DNA from: Mycobacterium sp. GA-1841
GTDB lineage: Bacteria; Actinomycetota; Actinomycetes; Mycobacteriales; Mycobacteriaceae
Direction: 5' to 3'
DNA: 64,000 nucleotides
NCBI RefSeq assembly: GCF_001954135.1
Contig: NZ_MBEQ01000056.1
Span: forward strand, 1-64,000
Notes under the pieces: model-generated
The model's database searches: none
Seen by the model: the letters and a program-made list of their open reading frames with translations, nothing else
Told to the model about the DNA's origin: nothing
Part shown: piece after piece, positions 1 through 7,559 of the stretch
Layout of the letters: every line of letters begins with the position of its first letter
Numbering within the stretch: the stretch's first letter is position 1
Program-made: the position numbers and the translations under genes

Positions 1-47
1 ACGAGCAGACATACGAACATCCTTCCAGGGGACCACGTCCCGCTATC

Positions 48-998
48 TCAGATGTCCACTACTTCTGGGGAACCCCAACCCATCAGCCACTTGAAGCCAT
101 GCACAAACCCTGAGCCGAGCGAGTAGAAACTCTTCGCGCTGCGGGGGTGCATCACGGTGTCCAACTCGGGGTCGGGCTTTCGCGGGAGATACTCGTCCAT
201 CCAAACTTCGGCATCTTCAACAAATTTCAGAGGTCCCCCGGTCGGGCCGGTGATAGCCTCCGCGGGTAGCGCCGCTATTCTTGTCTGCCGAGCGGTCACC
301 CGCGCGTGGCGCGTATCGAAGTTGGCCCGATCGGCTTCGGCCAGCGGATCCGTACGAGCTTTTAGAGCCTCGTCTTCGAGTTTTTCGAACTCCTTCTGCC
401 AGCCACGCTCTGCTTTCAGGAACCCGTAGCAGCGACGAATCCGCTCCTCGGTGTCCTTCTCGTTGATTAGCCAGATCGTCTTGGCCGACGATTCCATGGC
501 AATTCGGCATAGTGCCGCCGTCGCTGAAGTTCGGATTTGTCCCTGCGTCACGGCGAGCGCGATGACTTCTGCTGCCGCCACGAGATGCTCGCTTGCGTTC
601 ATCACGGGGTAGAGGGCTGTTGAACTAACCAGATTTGGCTCATCGTCAAGCGTGATCGAAGCGTTGTCGAGTGCGAGTCGGCTCTCGGGATGAATCGGGT
701 TCGGCCGCAAACCCCACGCCAGGAAGTCTTTGGCTTGCTTGGCGCGCTCACCAATGAGTCCGAGGAACATCGCCCGCATGAGCCTGCGCGCGTCCTCGGG
801 GTAGGCGGATTTCAGCTTCTCCCAATCTGTTTCCGAGAAATCAGGCCGGGGAGGGCGGCCGCCCGGTGCGGCCGGCGGCGGCATCTTGATGCCAAACTCC
901 TCCGGACCCGGTTCTCGGTCGGCGTTCGCTTGACGACGCTGTTTCTCTCGCTCTTGCCTTCGCAGTTTTGCGGCCTTGTTGTTTCCACGCTTGGCCAT
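48..998 (-). CDS. Hypothetical protein with basic N-terminus
   Basis: I do not recognise this 316-residue protein. The first 25 or so residues are strongly basic (KxxKLRRQEREKQRRQ), which suggests nucleic-acid contact or a short coiled coil. A proline/glycine-rich linker follows, then a mainly helical domain. A segment near the middle (CRIAMESSAKTIWL, then ERIRRCYGFLKAER) resembles uncharacterised helical proteins of the DUF5677 kind, but that is only a resemblance. The ATG at 998 was chosen because GGAGGAAG lies a few bases upstream; a longer frame to 1073 has no such signal. It lies in the accessory region left of the recombinase element. No function can be assigned. Confidence 0.6.
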   Translation of the reverse strand: MAKRGNNKAAKLRRQEREKQRRQANADREPGPEEFGIKMPPPAAPGGRPPRPDFSETDWEKLKSAYPEDARRLMRAMFLGLIGERAKQAKDFLAWGLRPNPIHPESRLALDNASITLDDEPNLVSSTALYPVMNASEHLVAAAEVIALAVTQGQIRTSATAALCRIAMESSAKTIWLINEKDTEERIRRCYGFLKAERGWQKEFEKLEDEALKARTDPLAEADRANFDTRHARVTARQTRIAALPAEAITGPTGGPLKFVEDAEVWMDEYLPRKPDPELDTVMHPRSAKSFYSLGSGFVHGFKWLMGWGSPEVVDI

Positions 999-1189
999 CG
1001 CGCCTTCCTCCCCGTGTCTGCATTCGATGGAACCGGGCCCCTCACCAAGGCGCATGGCTCCGGATGACGGCATTGTGCCCCGTCTGCCTTGCGGAAAGGC
1101 GCGATTGTGACGGGATTGATCAAATTGGGCGGCGGTTTGACGAGGGCATTGTGGGGGGTGTCGAGCAGGACGCTGCTGTCGCGGGCTCG

Positions 1190-1294
1190 GTTCTTAGGTG
1201 CCCAGGATTGATGGGATCCGACCACGATGACTTCGTTTGGGTGGGTGACTTGGCAGGCGGTGCGGGTCGCGTGCTCCAGCTGGGTCGCGGCGTA
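1190..1294 (-). pseudogene. Remnant of a DUF6036-type nucleotidyltransferase (toxin-like) gene
   Basis: Reading leftward, this stretch encodes QLEHATRTACQV followed by NEVIVVGS. That matches the N-terminus of nucleotidyltransferase-like proteins (DUF6036) whose typical start is QLEHAIRTACQI ... VIVVGSQSILG. After VVGS one base appears to be missing: restoring it near 1208 gives SQSILGT and then an immediate stop. No start codon remains and the rest of the gene is absent. It directly follows the remnant of its likely partner. The family assignment is from memory of the motif and needs a profile search. Confidence 0.45.
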
Positions 1295-1679
1295 TCAGAC
1301 TGCGGTCCTGAGGACTTCGCGGCGTTCCTTGTCGGGAATTAGTCCGCCCATTGGGGTGACCTCGCGCATTTCGATGTCGTGGCGTTCAAGTCCGGTCAGT
1401 GCGTGCCGCAGCGCTGGCAGGTCGTGGGTTTCGACGATGCGCTACCGGCAGTCCAGGTGGGCCAGATGCGGTTGTCCATGCACTCCGGCGCGGACGCGTT
1501 TGGATGTTGGCGAGAATCGTTGGTGCCCAGTTAGTTAGCGACGAAGCCGTGATGTGAGTAGCTAACTGGCGGTGCACCGCCCACGAGCGGCGTTCGGGCC
1601 GAGTGAGGTTGGCGGTGGCGGTAGCGGTGTGGCGGCCCGCGGCTATCAGGATCTCCCCACTATTCGGTACGTCCGTCAC
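1295..1679 (-). pseudogene. Frameshifted remnant of an antitoxin-like partner gene
   Basis: Pieces of one protein appear in different frames. The N-terminal piece (NLTRPERRSWAVHRQLA) begins at a GTG at 1679. The C-terminal piece (RIVETHDLPALRHALTGLER, then DIEMREVTPMGGL) ends at a TGA at 1295-1297. Between them are a frame change and an in-frame TAG near 1443. The pattern (charged helix with RPERRSWxxHR, later a W/RxxVxxxxLxxL ... REVSPMGGL-like block) resembles proteins encoded immediately upstream of DUF6036 nucleotidyltransferases in actinobacteria. The GTG overlaps the TGA of the upstream 57-residue gene (GTGA, 1676-1679), so the three were once a coupled operon. The gene is not intact. 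Confidence 0.45.
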
Positions 1680-1849
1680 GCCAATCGCCGGATCAACCCG
1701 GTCGACGTCTCGGCAATTTCCTCGGCCAGGGCGTGAACTCGATCGGCACGGTCCATCTCGTCAACGATCGCGTCGACTGCTGCCCGAGTCTCCGGATCCG
1801 CCAGCATCTTGTTCAGGCGATCATTTCCGCGGATGAACTTCTCGGTCAT
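1676..1849 (-). CDS. Small hypothetical protein, first gene of a decayed operon
   Basis: A 57-residue acidic protein (starts MTEKFIRGNDRL, then a helix ADPETRAAVDAIVDEMDRAD). The ATG at 1849 has a good ribosome binding site, GGGGAG, six bases upstream. The stop overlaps the GTG of the downstream pseudogene by GTGA, which argues that this is a complete short gene and not a fragment. Position and coupling suggest a regulator or accessory member of a toxin-antitoxin-like operon, but no DNA-binding motif is visible. It may no longer have a job because the two downstream genes are broken. Confidence 0.45.
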   Translation of the reverse strand: MTEKFIRGNDRLNKMLADPETRAAVDAIVDEMDRADRVHALAEEIAETSTGLIRRLA

Positions 1850-2000
1850 TTCTACTCCCCATGGCTCTGCATGACCCACGACTCGATCGCTGCGTCGGGC
1901 CGAGTTCCGAAGCTGTTGTAGAACACCTCATCCATTTGCGCCGTGTCTGTGGCTGGGAGTGTCATAAACGCACTCCATTGAGCGTATCTACTGGTTACCA

Positions 2001-2330
2001 ATGCTAATACCGTTGATGTGGACATCGATAGGGCCAGTTTCCCGCGGAAAACATGGCTACGGACAATGGATCGCTTGGCAGCGCGATGGGTATCGTCGTG
2101 GTGTGTCGGATTACGGCGATCTCGCCGCGACTCCTCCCGGGAGCTGGCTCCTCAAACGCCGTCCGCGACCGACGAAACCGGCAACTCTGACGAGATTCGC
2201 GCTGCCCACGCCCTATGATCTCGAATCGGTCGCTGAATCGCTGGGGCCGACGATCACCGCGCAGACCGAGTGGCCCGGCGACGCCGAGCGCCGCTACGAG
2301 GTCGAAGTCATCACCGACACCGCGCCCTGA
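2001..2330 (+). CDS. Hypothetical protein, 109 residues
   Basis: Unrecognised. The middle is rich in arginine and proline, and the C-terminus (ESVAESLGPTITAQTEW, then RRYEVEVITD) looks like a folded acidic domain. There is no clear ribosome binding site; in-frame ATGs lie at 2001 and 2016. The main support for a real gene is a strong hairpin that straddles its stop codon and looks like its terminator. It is divergent from the decayed toxin-antitoxin-like operon. Confidence 0.4.
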   Translation: MLIPLMWTSIGPVSRGKHGYGQWIAWQRDGYRRGVSDYGDLAATPPGSWLLKRRPRPTKPATLTRFALPTPYDLESVAESLGPTITAQTEWPGDAERRYEVEVITDTAP

Positions 2331-2364
2331 GAGTTGTGTCACGCCGTGTACACACAACTCAGGG
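2325..2364 (+). terminator. Stem-loop terminator after the 2001-2330 gene
   Basis: GAGTTGTGT (2331-2339) and ACACAACTC (2352-2360) are perfect complements. The stem can be extended through CCCTGAG/AGGG around a two-base bulge. It overlaps the stop codon of the upstream gene. No long T-run follows, as is common in mycobacteria. Confidence 0.55.
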
Positions 2365-2496
2365 GATCAGCACAGTTTGTGCTCCCAGTCGGTGATCCGT
2401 TCGTTGGTGTCGGGAGTGCGGGTTAGTGATTTCCACGGATTCGATGAACCCGCTATTCCCGCACCTGCCGATACGGAGGGCCGGCGGTGACGATGG

Positions 2497-3012
2497 TTAG
2501 GCGGCGTCGCCGAGTTGGAGGGCTCCGAGGATGACTTCGGTGGGCCATTTCCTGGGCTGGAAGATGGCTAGTGGCGGGCCGCTGGTGGCCAGTACGTCAG
2601 ACCAGTCACGCACAACGCCGTTCTCGCCCACTGTGCTTTTGAGCACGCTGCACGCGATGACTAGGTAGTTGATGTGGTCCTGCGGGTTTGCGTCGGGTTT
2701 CTCCCAGTCCCATTCCTTGTCGTTGGCCAGGCACAGTCTCATGGCCATGCAGTAGATGCCGTGGGCGATCGAGGGGTGGGTGCTGGCTGCGGGGTAGTGA
2801 TGCTCGATGAGGGCGCGGTCTAACTCGGATGCTTGCACGTCATCAGGTATGTGGATGTTGTCGGGGTGCTGGGTTCGGCCCATTTCGCAGACCACGTGCT
2901 GTGGCCACGGATCGCGCGGGTACCACCCGCCGTCCATGTAGGCGCGGATGGATGCGTGGCCGTCGCCGTCGTGGACGAGGTACCAGTGGCCGAGCTGGAG
3001 TTGAGGTTTCAT
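2497..3012 (-). CDS. Hypothetical protein, 171 residues
   Basis: Unrecognised soluble protein (starts MKPQLQLGHWYLVHDGDGHA). The first 60 residues are rich in Trp, His and Tyr (GGWYPRDPWPQHVVCEM) and read like a compact beta domain. A helical part follows (HGIYCMAMRLCLANDKEW ... INYLVIACSVLKS). The ATG at 3012 is preceded by GGAAAGG about ten bases upstream; a longer frame reaches 3111 but has no ribosome site. It lies between the recombinase quartet and the decayed operon, so it may be cargo of the element or older island content. Confidence 0.55.
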   Translation of the reverse strand: MKPQLQLGHWYLVHDGDGHASIRAYMDGGWYPRDPWPQHVVCEMGRTQHPDNIHIPDDVQASELDRALIEHHYPAASTHPSIAHGIYCMAMRLCLANDKEWDWEKPDANPQDHINYLVIACSVLKSTVGENGVVRDWSDVLATSGPPLAIFQPRKWPTEVILGALQLGDAA

Positions 3013-3307
3013 GTGCGGTGACCCTTTCCGACGTGGGAATTTCCCTTGAATTGCTGACGGTAGCGCCGCAGTCCGACAGAATGCCGTCGCGGCGCGTCCG
3101 GGCCACCCCAAGTTTTCGGTCGGGGTTTGTCGACGACGATTTTTTGGCCTATCGAGCCTGGTATCGCCGACATAAGCCGGATCGACCCGATACCACGCTC
3201 AACGTCATCGAACACAAGCACGCACTCCTACTTCGTTCCGCGGTGCTCACGTTCCTATCTGGCGCGGCATCCACAGCGCGGGCTTACCTGCGGCGTGTCA
3301 TCGCTTA
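3013..3307. other. Non-coding stretch left of the recombinase quartet
   Basis: I see no convincing gene here. Short frames on both strands lack ribosome sites and recognisable protein features. If the mobile element ends just beyond its fourth gene, its left terminus should lie in this stretch, but I could not find a repeat matching the right-hand junction near 9140. Confidence 0.3.
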
Positions 3308-3334
3308 GTCCGGTCAATGAATTATTGACCGGAC
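3308..3334. repeat. Perfect 11-bp inverted repeat at the 3' end of the quartet
   Basis: GTCCGGTCAAT (3308-3318) and ATTGACCGGAC (3324-3334) are exact reverse complements around a five-base spacer. The repeat covers the last codons and stop of the small coiled-coil gene. It could be a terminator for the four-gene operon or a recombinase-binding site at the element end. Confidence 0.6.
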
Positions 3335-3721
3335 ATTGGAGCGTTCCTTCAGCTGCTGGTTTTCAAGCGTTAAGACGTGAATAGCTCTCGCGAAAGTGTG
3401 AGCGGTTGCTTTCCAGTTCCGGGTGTCTTCACGTGCGTCGAGAAGCTTCTGCTTGAGCTCCTTTACTTCCTCTTTCGCCGCTGCGATATCGCCGACCACG
3501 GGGTTGGCTTGGTTGTCACGCAATTGGTAGAAGAGATCCTTGAGAGCAGTGTGCTTGTGCGTCAGTTGATGTCGCTTGAGCTGAGCCTCGATGGCGACAG
3601 CAGTGATCGTGAGGTCTCCGGGTTCCGCGATTGATGGCCGGCCAGCGAGCACTCTGACCATGGCGGCCAACAACTTGGCGACGCTGTCATTGTCGGCGGC
3701 GGTTGGCGCAGTCGGAGTCAT
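3314..3721 (-). CDS. TnpC-like coiled-coil protein (DUF6262-like)
   Basis: A 135-residue protein, last gene of the recombinase operon. Residues 1-65 form a small helical domain; about 70-125 form a heptad-like coiled coil (AAAKEEVKELKQKLLDARE ... LTLENQQLKE). Size, position after two large recombinases and the C-terminal coiled coil match TnpC of Tn554 and the DUF6262 proteins found with such recombinases. TnpC of Tn554 influences the efficiency and orientation of transposition, so an accessory DNA-bound role is likely by analogy. Its ATG overlaps the stop of the preceding recombinase (ATGA), so translation is coupled. A perfect inverted repeat covers its 3' end. Confidence 0.6.
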   Translation of the reverse strand: MTPTAPTAADNDSVAKLLAAMVRVLAGRPSIAEPGDLTITAVAIEAQLKRHQLTHKHTALKDLFYQLRDNQANPVVGDIAAAKEEVKELKQKLLDAREDTRNWKATAHTFARAIHVLTLENQQLKERSNVRSIIH

Positions 3722-5838
3722 TGTCCTGTCGTTTCGTGGTCGGGGTAGGCGCTGGGCGAAGGTTTGATGGCGGTGTCGTGGTGTTTATCGATGATCGTCG
3801 CGAGAGCGTCGGCGCGATCGTGCAGGCGAAGTGATAGTGGCTTCGGGGTCAGTGGACTTGTGGCCTCGCCGCGCAGGCGACTGACTTCGGTTTGTAGTCC
3901 GGCGATCTGGCGGTCCGTGCGGGCGATGTTCGGGCAATTCCGCTGGCATTTATCGAGCCTGGGCTCAAATGTGTGTGCTGAGGCCTTATCGGAGTGGCAG
4001 AGCGCTCGGCTGGGATCAAACATGCACGTCAGATAGCTCTGTGGGTTGTCGTAGAGCGTCAACGTGGTGTCGGCCTTGATCCTGCGGACGTCTTTGTCGG
4101 TGAGATATGTGCCTTCAAACCTGACGTCGCGGCTGACCAGTTCGATGAGTCGGCCGGCTGCAGGCCCTGACACTCGTGCACCATTGGTCAGTTCGCGCCG
4201 GGTTTGTTCGATGTTGTCGATTAATGCGCTGACTTCTTCTTGGTCCATTAAGGCGGCAAATCCGGCAGTCGCGAGGCCTGAATAGCCTTCGCCTTGAAGC
4301 ACACTGAGATGGCCGTATTGGATAGCCAGAGCGACCGTGCCGTGCGGCAGCCGTCGTATGTGCCATGCCAGTGTGCGGCGGAAGCGCCCCAACGACACCG
4401 GACCGGCTGGATCATCGGGTATCTGGTATGCCTTCGGCAGGTCGAGGTGTTCGCAGATGGAGTTCGCGGTCTGGATGAACCGAGAGATGCGCAGTGGTGC
4501 TCGACTCGTTGAGACCGGTGTGGTGGCGTCCTTGGCGGCGGCGAACAGGACTGTGTTGTCGGGAAAGAACTGCTCGGCGGTCGCGATGGCGCGTGCCACT
4601 GGTGCGATCGTTGTCCATGACCGTTGGGTTCCGTCCGGATCGGCGCGCCCGTCTTTGCGAACGCGCTTGTAGGCGCGTCCATTGATCGTGTATCGGACGA
4701 TCGTGGGGCTAATGCGCTGCCTCACACAGCAGTTGGGTTGTAATGCAAGAACCTCGTGAGGGCGCATGCCGGTGAGATAGGCAACAATGACGAGGGCTGC
4801 CCCCAAGACAGACTGCCGTAGTGCCAGCAAGTCGGCCTGGTTGATGGCATCGCACCACGGTTTTCCGTCAACTGTGGCAGTGATGGGTGTGTCGATGGGG
4901 GTCGGTGCGTCGGGATCGCCAACGAACGCGATCCCGCTTTCCTGAACCATCCGGCTCAGGTCGAGCGGACTCATGCCGCCGTGCGTAGCTGCAAGATACT
5001 GGTAGTTGAGATTGCCCGGCTGCCTCGGCGTTCCTGGCAGAGTGGTGATGCCGTTGTCTGCCCAGCTCTGAACGAGGGTCGCCGCAGCAGCCCTGCCCTG
5101 CCGTGACTTTGTTCGCGGCATCTGGTCGAGCAGCGATTGCCAATGTCGGGTCGCGGTGTGGATATCGACTGCGAAATCCATCATGTGCTGCGCCCAAAGC
5201 AGCAGTGGCGCCATGGTCGACGGGTGAATGATGGGTGTCTTGTTTTCGCTGGTTCGCTGCCGCGTGGGAACAAAGTCGCCGAGCGGTTCGTCTTCCCACG
5301 GGGGAATTTGTAGCGCATCGCTTGCCGGCAGTTCTGTTGCGTAAGCCCAGAGTTGAGTAATCGACCTCAGGAAGGTGCTTTTTGTCTGTGCGTTGTGCTC
5401 GCCGGCTTGATTGTAGAGCGCGTACGATTCGAGATCGCTTCGAGTCAGGTCACATAGGCGGTCAATGCCTTTCTCATCCAGCCATTTCGCGAATCGTAGC
5501 CAGCGGTAGGTAACGAGTTTGAGGATGCTGCCGCTGCTAGACCATTCGACTGCGCTCGCTCCCTGTTTCTCCAGCAGGATTGAGGGTGTAGGCGTGTTGA
5601 TCGCCAGCCACGCGGCCCTTCGGAATGTCTCTCGGGTTCGAGCAGGGAAGGGAGCCCAAATGATCACGCCCTTACGCACTGACGGGATGCCCCCGAGCGG
5701 GGCCAGATCCCACCGATCATCGCCGAACCGCGAGACCTCGAAGCTGTTGTCCTGCACGCGTTCTGGTGCGATCGACGGATCTGTGGGGCCCACCGCCCAG
5801 GCGTCGTCTTGTCGCCGTAGTTGAATTGCTGCCGTCAT
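3718..5838 (-). CDS. Tyrosine recombinase, third of trio (706 residues)
   Basis: A large site-specific recombinase. The N-terminal half contains a core-binding-like helical region (about 100-175, YRWLRFAKWLDEKGI). The catalytic domain shows Arg359 in LTGMRPHEVL, Arg487 in LGRFRRT, His510 in QYGH and Tyr519 as candidate nucleophile. The first His of the usual HxxR box is Gly484. After the catalytic domain comes a cysteine cluster (C605, C614, C631, C635; CMFDPSRALC ... CQRNC) that could bind zinc. It is much longer than phage integrases (300-400 residues) and nearer Tn554 TnpB (about 630). It overlaps both neighbours by four bases. The recombinase family is secure; the target and donor sites are unknown. 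Confidence 0.8.
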   Translation of the reverse strand: MTAAIQLRRQDDAWAVGPTDPSIAPERVQDNSFEVSRFGDDRWDLAPLGGIPSVRKGVIIWAPFPARTRETFRRAAWLAINTPTPSILLEKQGASAVEWSSSGSILKLVTYRWLRFAKWLDEKGIDRLCDLTRSDLESYALYNQAGEHNAQTKSTFLRSITQLWAYATELPASDALQIPPWEDEPLGDFVPTRQRTSENKTPIIHPSTMAPLLLWAQHMMDFAVDIHTATRHWQSLLDQMPRTKSRQGRAAAATLVQSWADNGITTLPGTPRQPGNLNYQYLAATHGGMSPLDLSRMVQESGIAFVGDPDAPTPIDTPITATVDGKPWCDAINQADLLALRQSVLGAALVIVAYLTGMRPHEVLALQPNCCVRQRISPTIVRYTINGRAYKRVRKDGRADPDGTQRSWTTIAPVARAIATAEQFFPDNTVLFAAAKDATTPVSTSRAPLRISRFIQTANSICEHLDLPKAYQIPDDPAGPVSLGRFRRTLAWHIRRLPHGTVALAIQYGHLSVLQGEGYSGLATAGFAALMDQEEVSALIDNIEQTRRELTNGARVSGPAAGRLIELVSRDVRFEGTYLTDKDVRRIKADTTLTLYDNPQSYLTCMFDPSRALCHSDKASAHTFEPRLDKCQRNCPNIARTDRQIAGLQTEVSRLRGEATSPLTPKPLSLRLHDRADALATIIDKHHDTAIKPSPSAYPDHETTGQ

Positions 5839-7559
5839 TCTGCGGTGAATCCTCCTGCCAGCAGTCGGGTGATGATTTCGCGGTCGGCGCCCGTTGCTGA
5901 GGCGCGGGCAGTATTGCGTTCGGCCTCGGAGGTATGGCTCTCAAAGAGCCTGTTCAGGCGAAGAAAATGTGTCTCCCAGCGTTCGCGCCATTCGGTGGGG
6001 TCGAGTGCGCTGCTGAGTTCTAATAGCGCTTCATGGAGAAGCGTGAGCCGGGTGAGGTGGCGTGGCGTGGCGATGGCGTTGGAACAACCCAGGCATGCCA
6101 GAAACGATTCGGTGCATCGATCACCGGTCGCCGGGTGATGCTCGTAATCGGTGCATGCTGCGACGACGGTATCGGAGTTGCCTGAACGAATATCGTCATC
6201 GACTTGATCTTCGGCCAAGATGCGCAGCTTTACGACCGTCTCGGCGTGAGATAGCGCGTCGTTCAGGCCCGTCTCGATGACGTCCCGCGCCCGCTCATGG
6301 GTTGCCCGGTCATTGCGGACGTAGGTGTCCAGGTGCGTCTTTCGTGAGTTCTGCGTAGGTGTCCGGTCGAACAAGACCTGCCGGGTGCGCCGCAGCTTTT
6401 GTAGGGAAACCTCGTATAACTCCGGCGGCAACGCCTCCTTCTGGCTTTCCCGGAGCTGCTTGGGCACACCGAACCGGAATCGTGCTTGAGGCGAATAGTT
6501 CGTCCGATTGCCGTAGACAATCAACCGATCCGTCGGATTGCCTTGGTGCTGCAACACCGCACGAGCTGGTTCAGTAGCGCTGATGATCCAGGTCAGTGCT
6601 CGGCCCACGTCGCTGGTGGAAAGCACGGTTGTGGTTGAATATTTCTGGACGCCGCGGCGCGGTTTGTACAGCGTCACTGTGTATACGCGGGCGTCCTCGC
6701 CTGCGCCGACACTGTTGTCTGGCAACACTAATCGGTGGATGACCGAGCTGTTCCACCCGGCGTCGGTTGCCAACAGCACGGCCGCTGCCCACGCCTCCTG
6801 TGGCGTGAGGAAAAGGGAGCGCTGCAGCAGGCGAAGTTGCCGCCGCTTTCCGACATACGCGCCCAACGCCTGATACGACTTCGTCGTGCTCACGTCGCCA
6901 GTTTCGAAGACTTCGATCAGCGCATCAGCTCGAGCCTGTGCGTCTGGGCGCAGTCCCAGCCCCTTCCGGTGATCGAGAAGCAGTTCGTAGTTCGCCGAAA
7001 TCCGTTGTGCAGCAGTATGTACTGTTTTTCGGGCCAGTCGGCGGATCCGCCGATAGGTCGCTTTGTCGTACGACTCTCGGAGAGGTGTGGAGGGCGACCA
7101 CACTCGGCGCGCCATCGCCTCGACAAGGGCCTGAGATCTACCGGGCGCATGGGTAAGCACTGCGCGGACGACGCGGACGGCGATAGACCCCCCGGGGGTC
7201 ATGCTGCCACCGTGGTGCAGCACCCACGAATTCCATATCGCCACATCGACGTCGGCAACCGACTTCGGTTCATACCCGTTGGTATCGAGCCATCTCAGAA
7301 ATGAGCTGATCAACTGGTACCCAGTCTGAACGGTATAGATTGACCGCCAGCGGCCTCGTGGGCCGTTGAGCTCAACCATCCCAGCGAGCAAGTCAGACCT
7401 CAATCGTTCTGCCCCGGGCAGCTTCTCAAGAGTGACCACGAGCCGTTCAGTGCCGTCCTCATTGACGGCGGTGAACGTCAGGCCGCTTCGTAGGTGCGAG
7501 TTGCGGGAGGTGAAGTCTGGCGGTGGGAGCAGATCCGCTCGTCGCGTGCGGCGCGTCAC
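5835..7559 (-). CDS. Tyrosine recombinase-like protein, second of trio, degenerate active site
   Basis: 574 residues from a GTG that overlaps the upstream stop (GTGA). The fold is recognisable from an N-terminal core-binding-like part (about 70-140) and from catalytic-domain landmarks, but key residues look altered. The position of the first catalytic Arg reads LATDAGWNSS (Asn270), and the HxLRHT box reads SLQKLRRT (Gln387, Arg390). I could not identify a convincing second His/Tyr pair. A cysteine cluster follows (C469, C482, C489, C492; last part CLGC), as in the third protein. It may be a structural, non-catalytic partner in a multi-recombinase synapse. That role is inference. Confidence 0.7.
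   Translation of the reverse strand: MTRRTRRADLLPPPDFTSRNSHLRSGLTFTAVNEDGTERLVVTLEKLPGAERLRSDLLAGMVELNGPRGRWRSIYTVQTGYQLISSFLRWLDTNGYEPKSVADVDVAIWNSWVLHHGGSMTPGGSIAVRVVRAVLTHAPGRSQALVEAMARRVWSPSTPLRESYDKATYRRIRRLARKTVHTAAQRISANYELLLDHRKGLGLRPDAQARADALIEVFETGDVSTTKSYQALGAYVGKRRQLRLLQRSLFLTPQEAWAAAVLLATDAGWNSSVIHRLVLPDNSVGAGEDARVYTVTLYKPRRGVQKYSTTTVLSTSDVGRALTWIISATEPARAVLQHQGNPTDRLIVYGNRTNYSPQARFRFGVPKQLRESQKEALPPELYEVSLQKLRRTRQVLFDRTPTQNSRKTHLDTYVRNDRATHERARDVIETGLNDALSHAETVVKLRILAEDQVDDDIRSGNSDTVVAACTDYEHHPATGDRCTESFLACLGCSNAIATPRHLTRLTLLHEALLELSSALDPTEWRERWETHFLRLNRLFESHTSEAERNTARASATGADREIITRLLAGGFTAE

Noticed and set aside
812..1225. Minus-strand frame starting MVGSHQSW
   Set aside because: It is the out-of-frame continuation of the nucleotidyltransferase remnant, not an independent gene.
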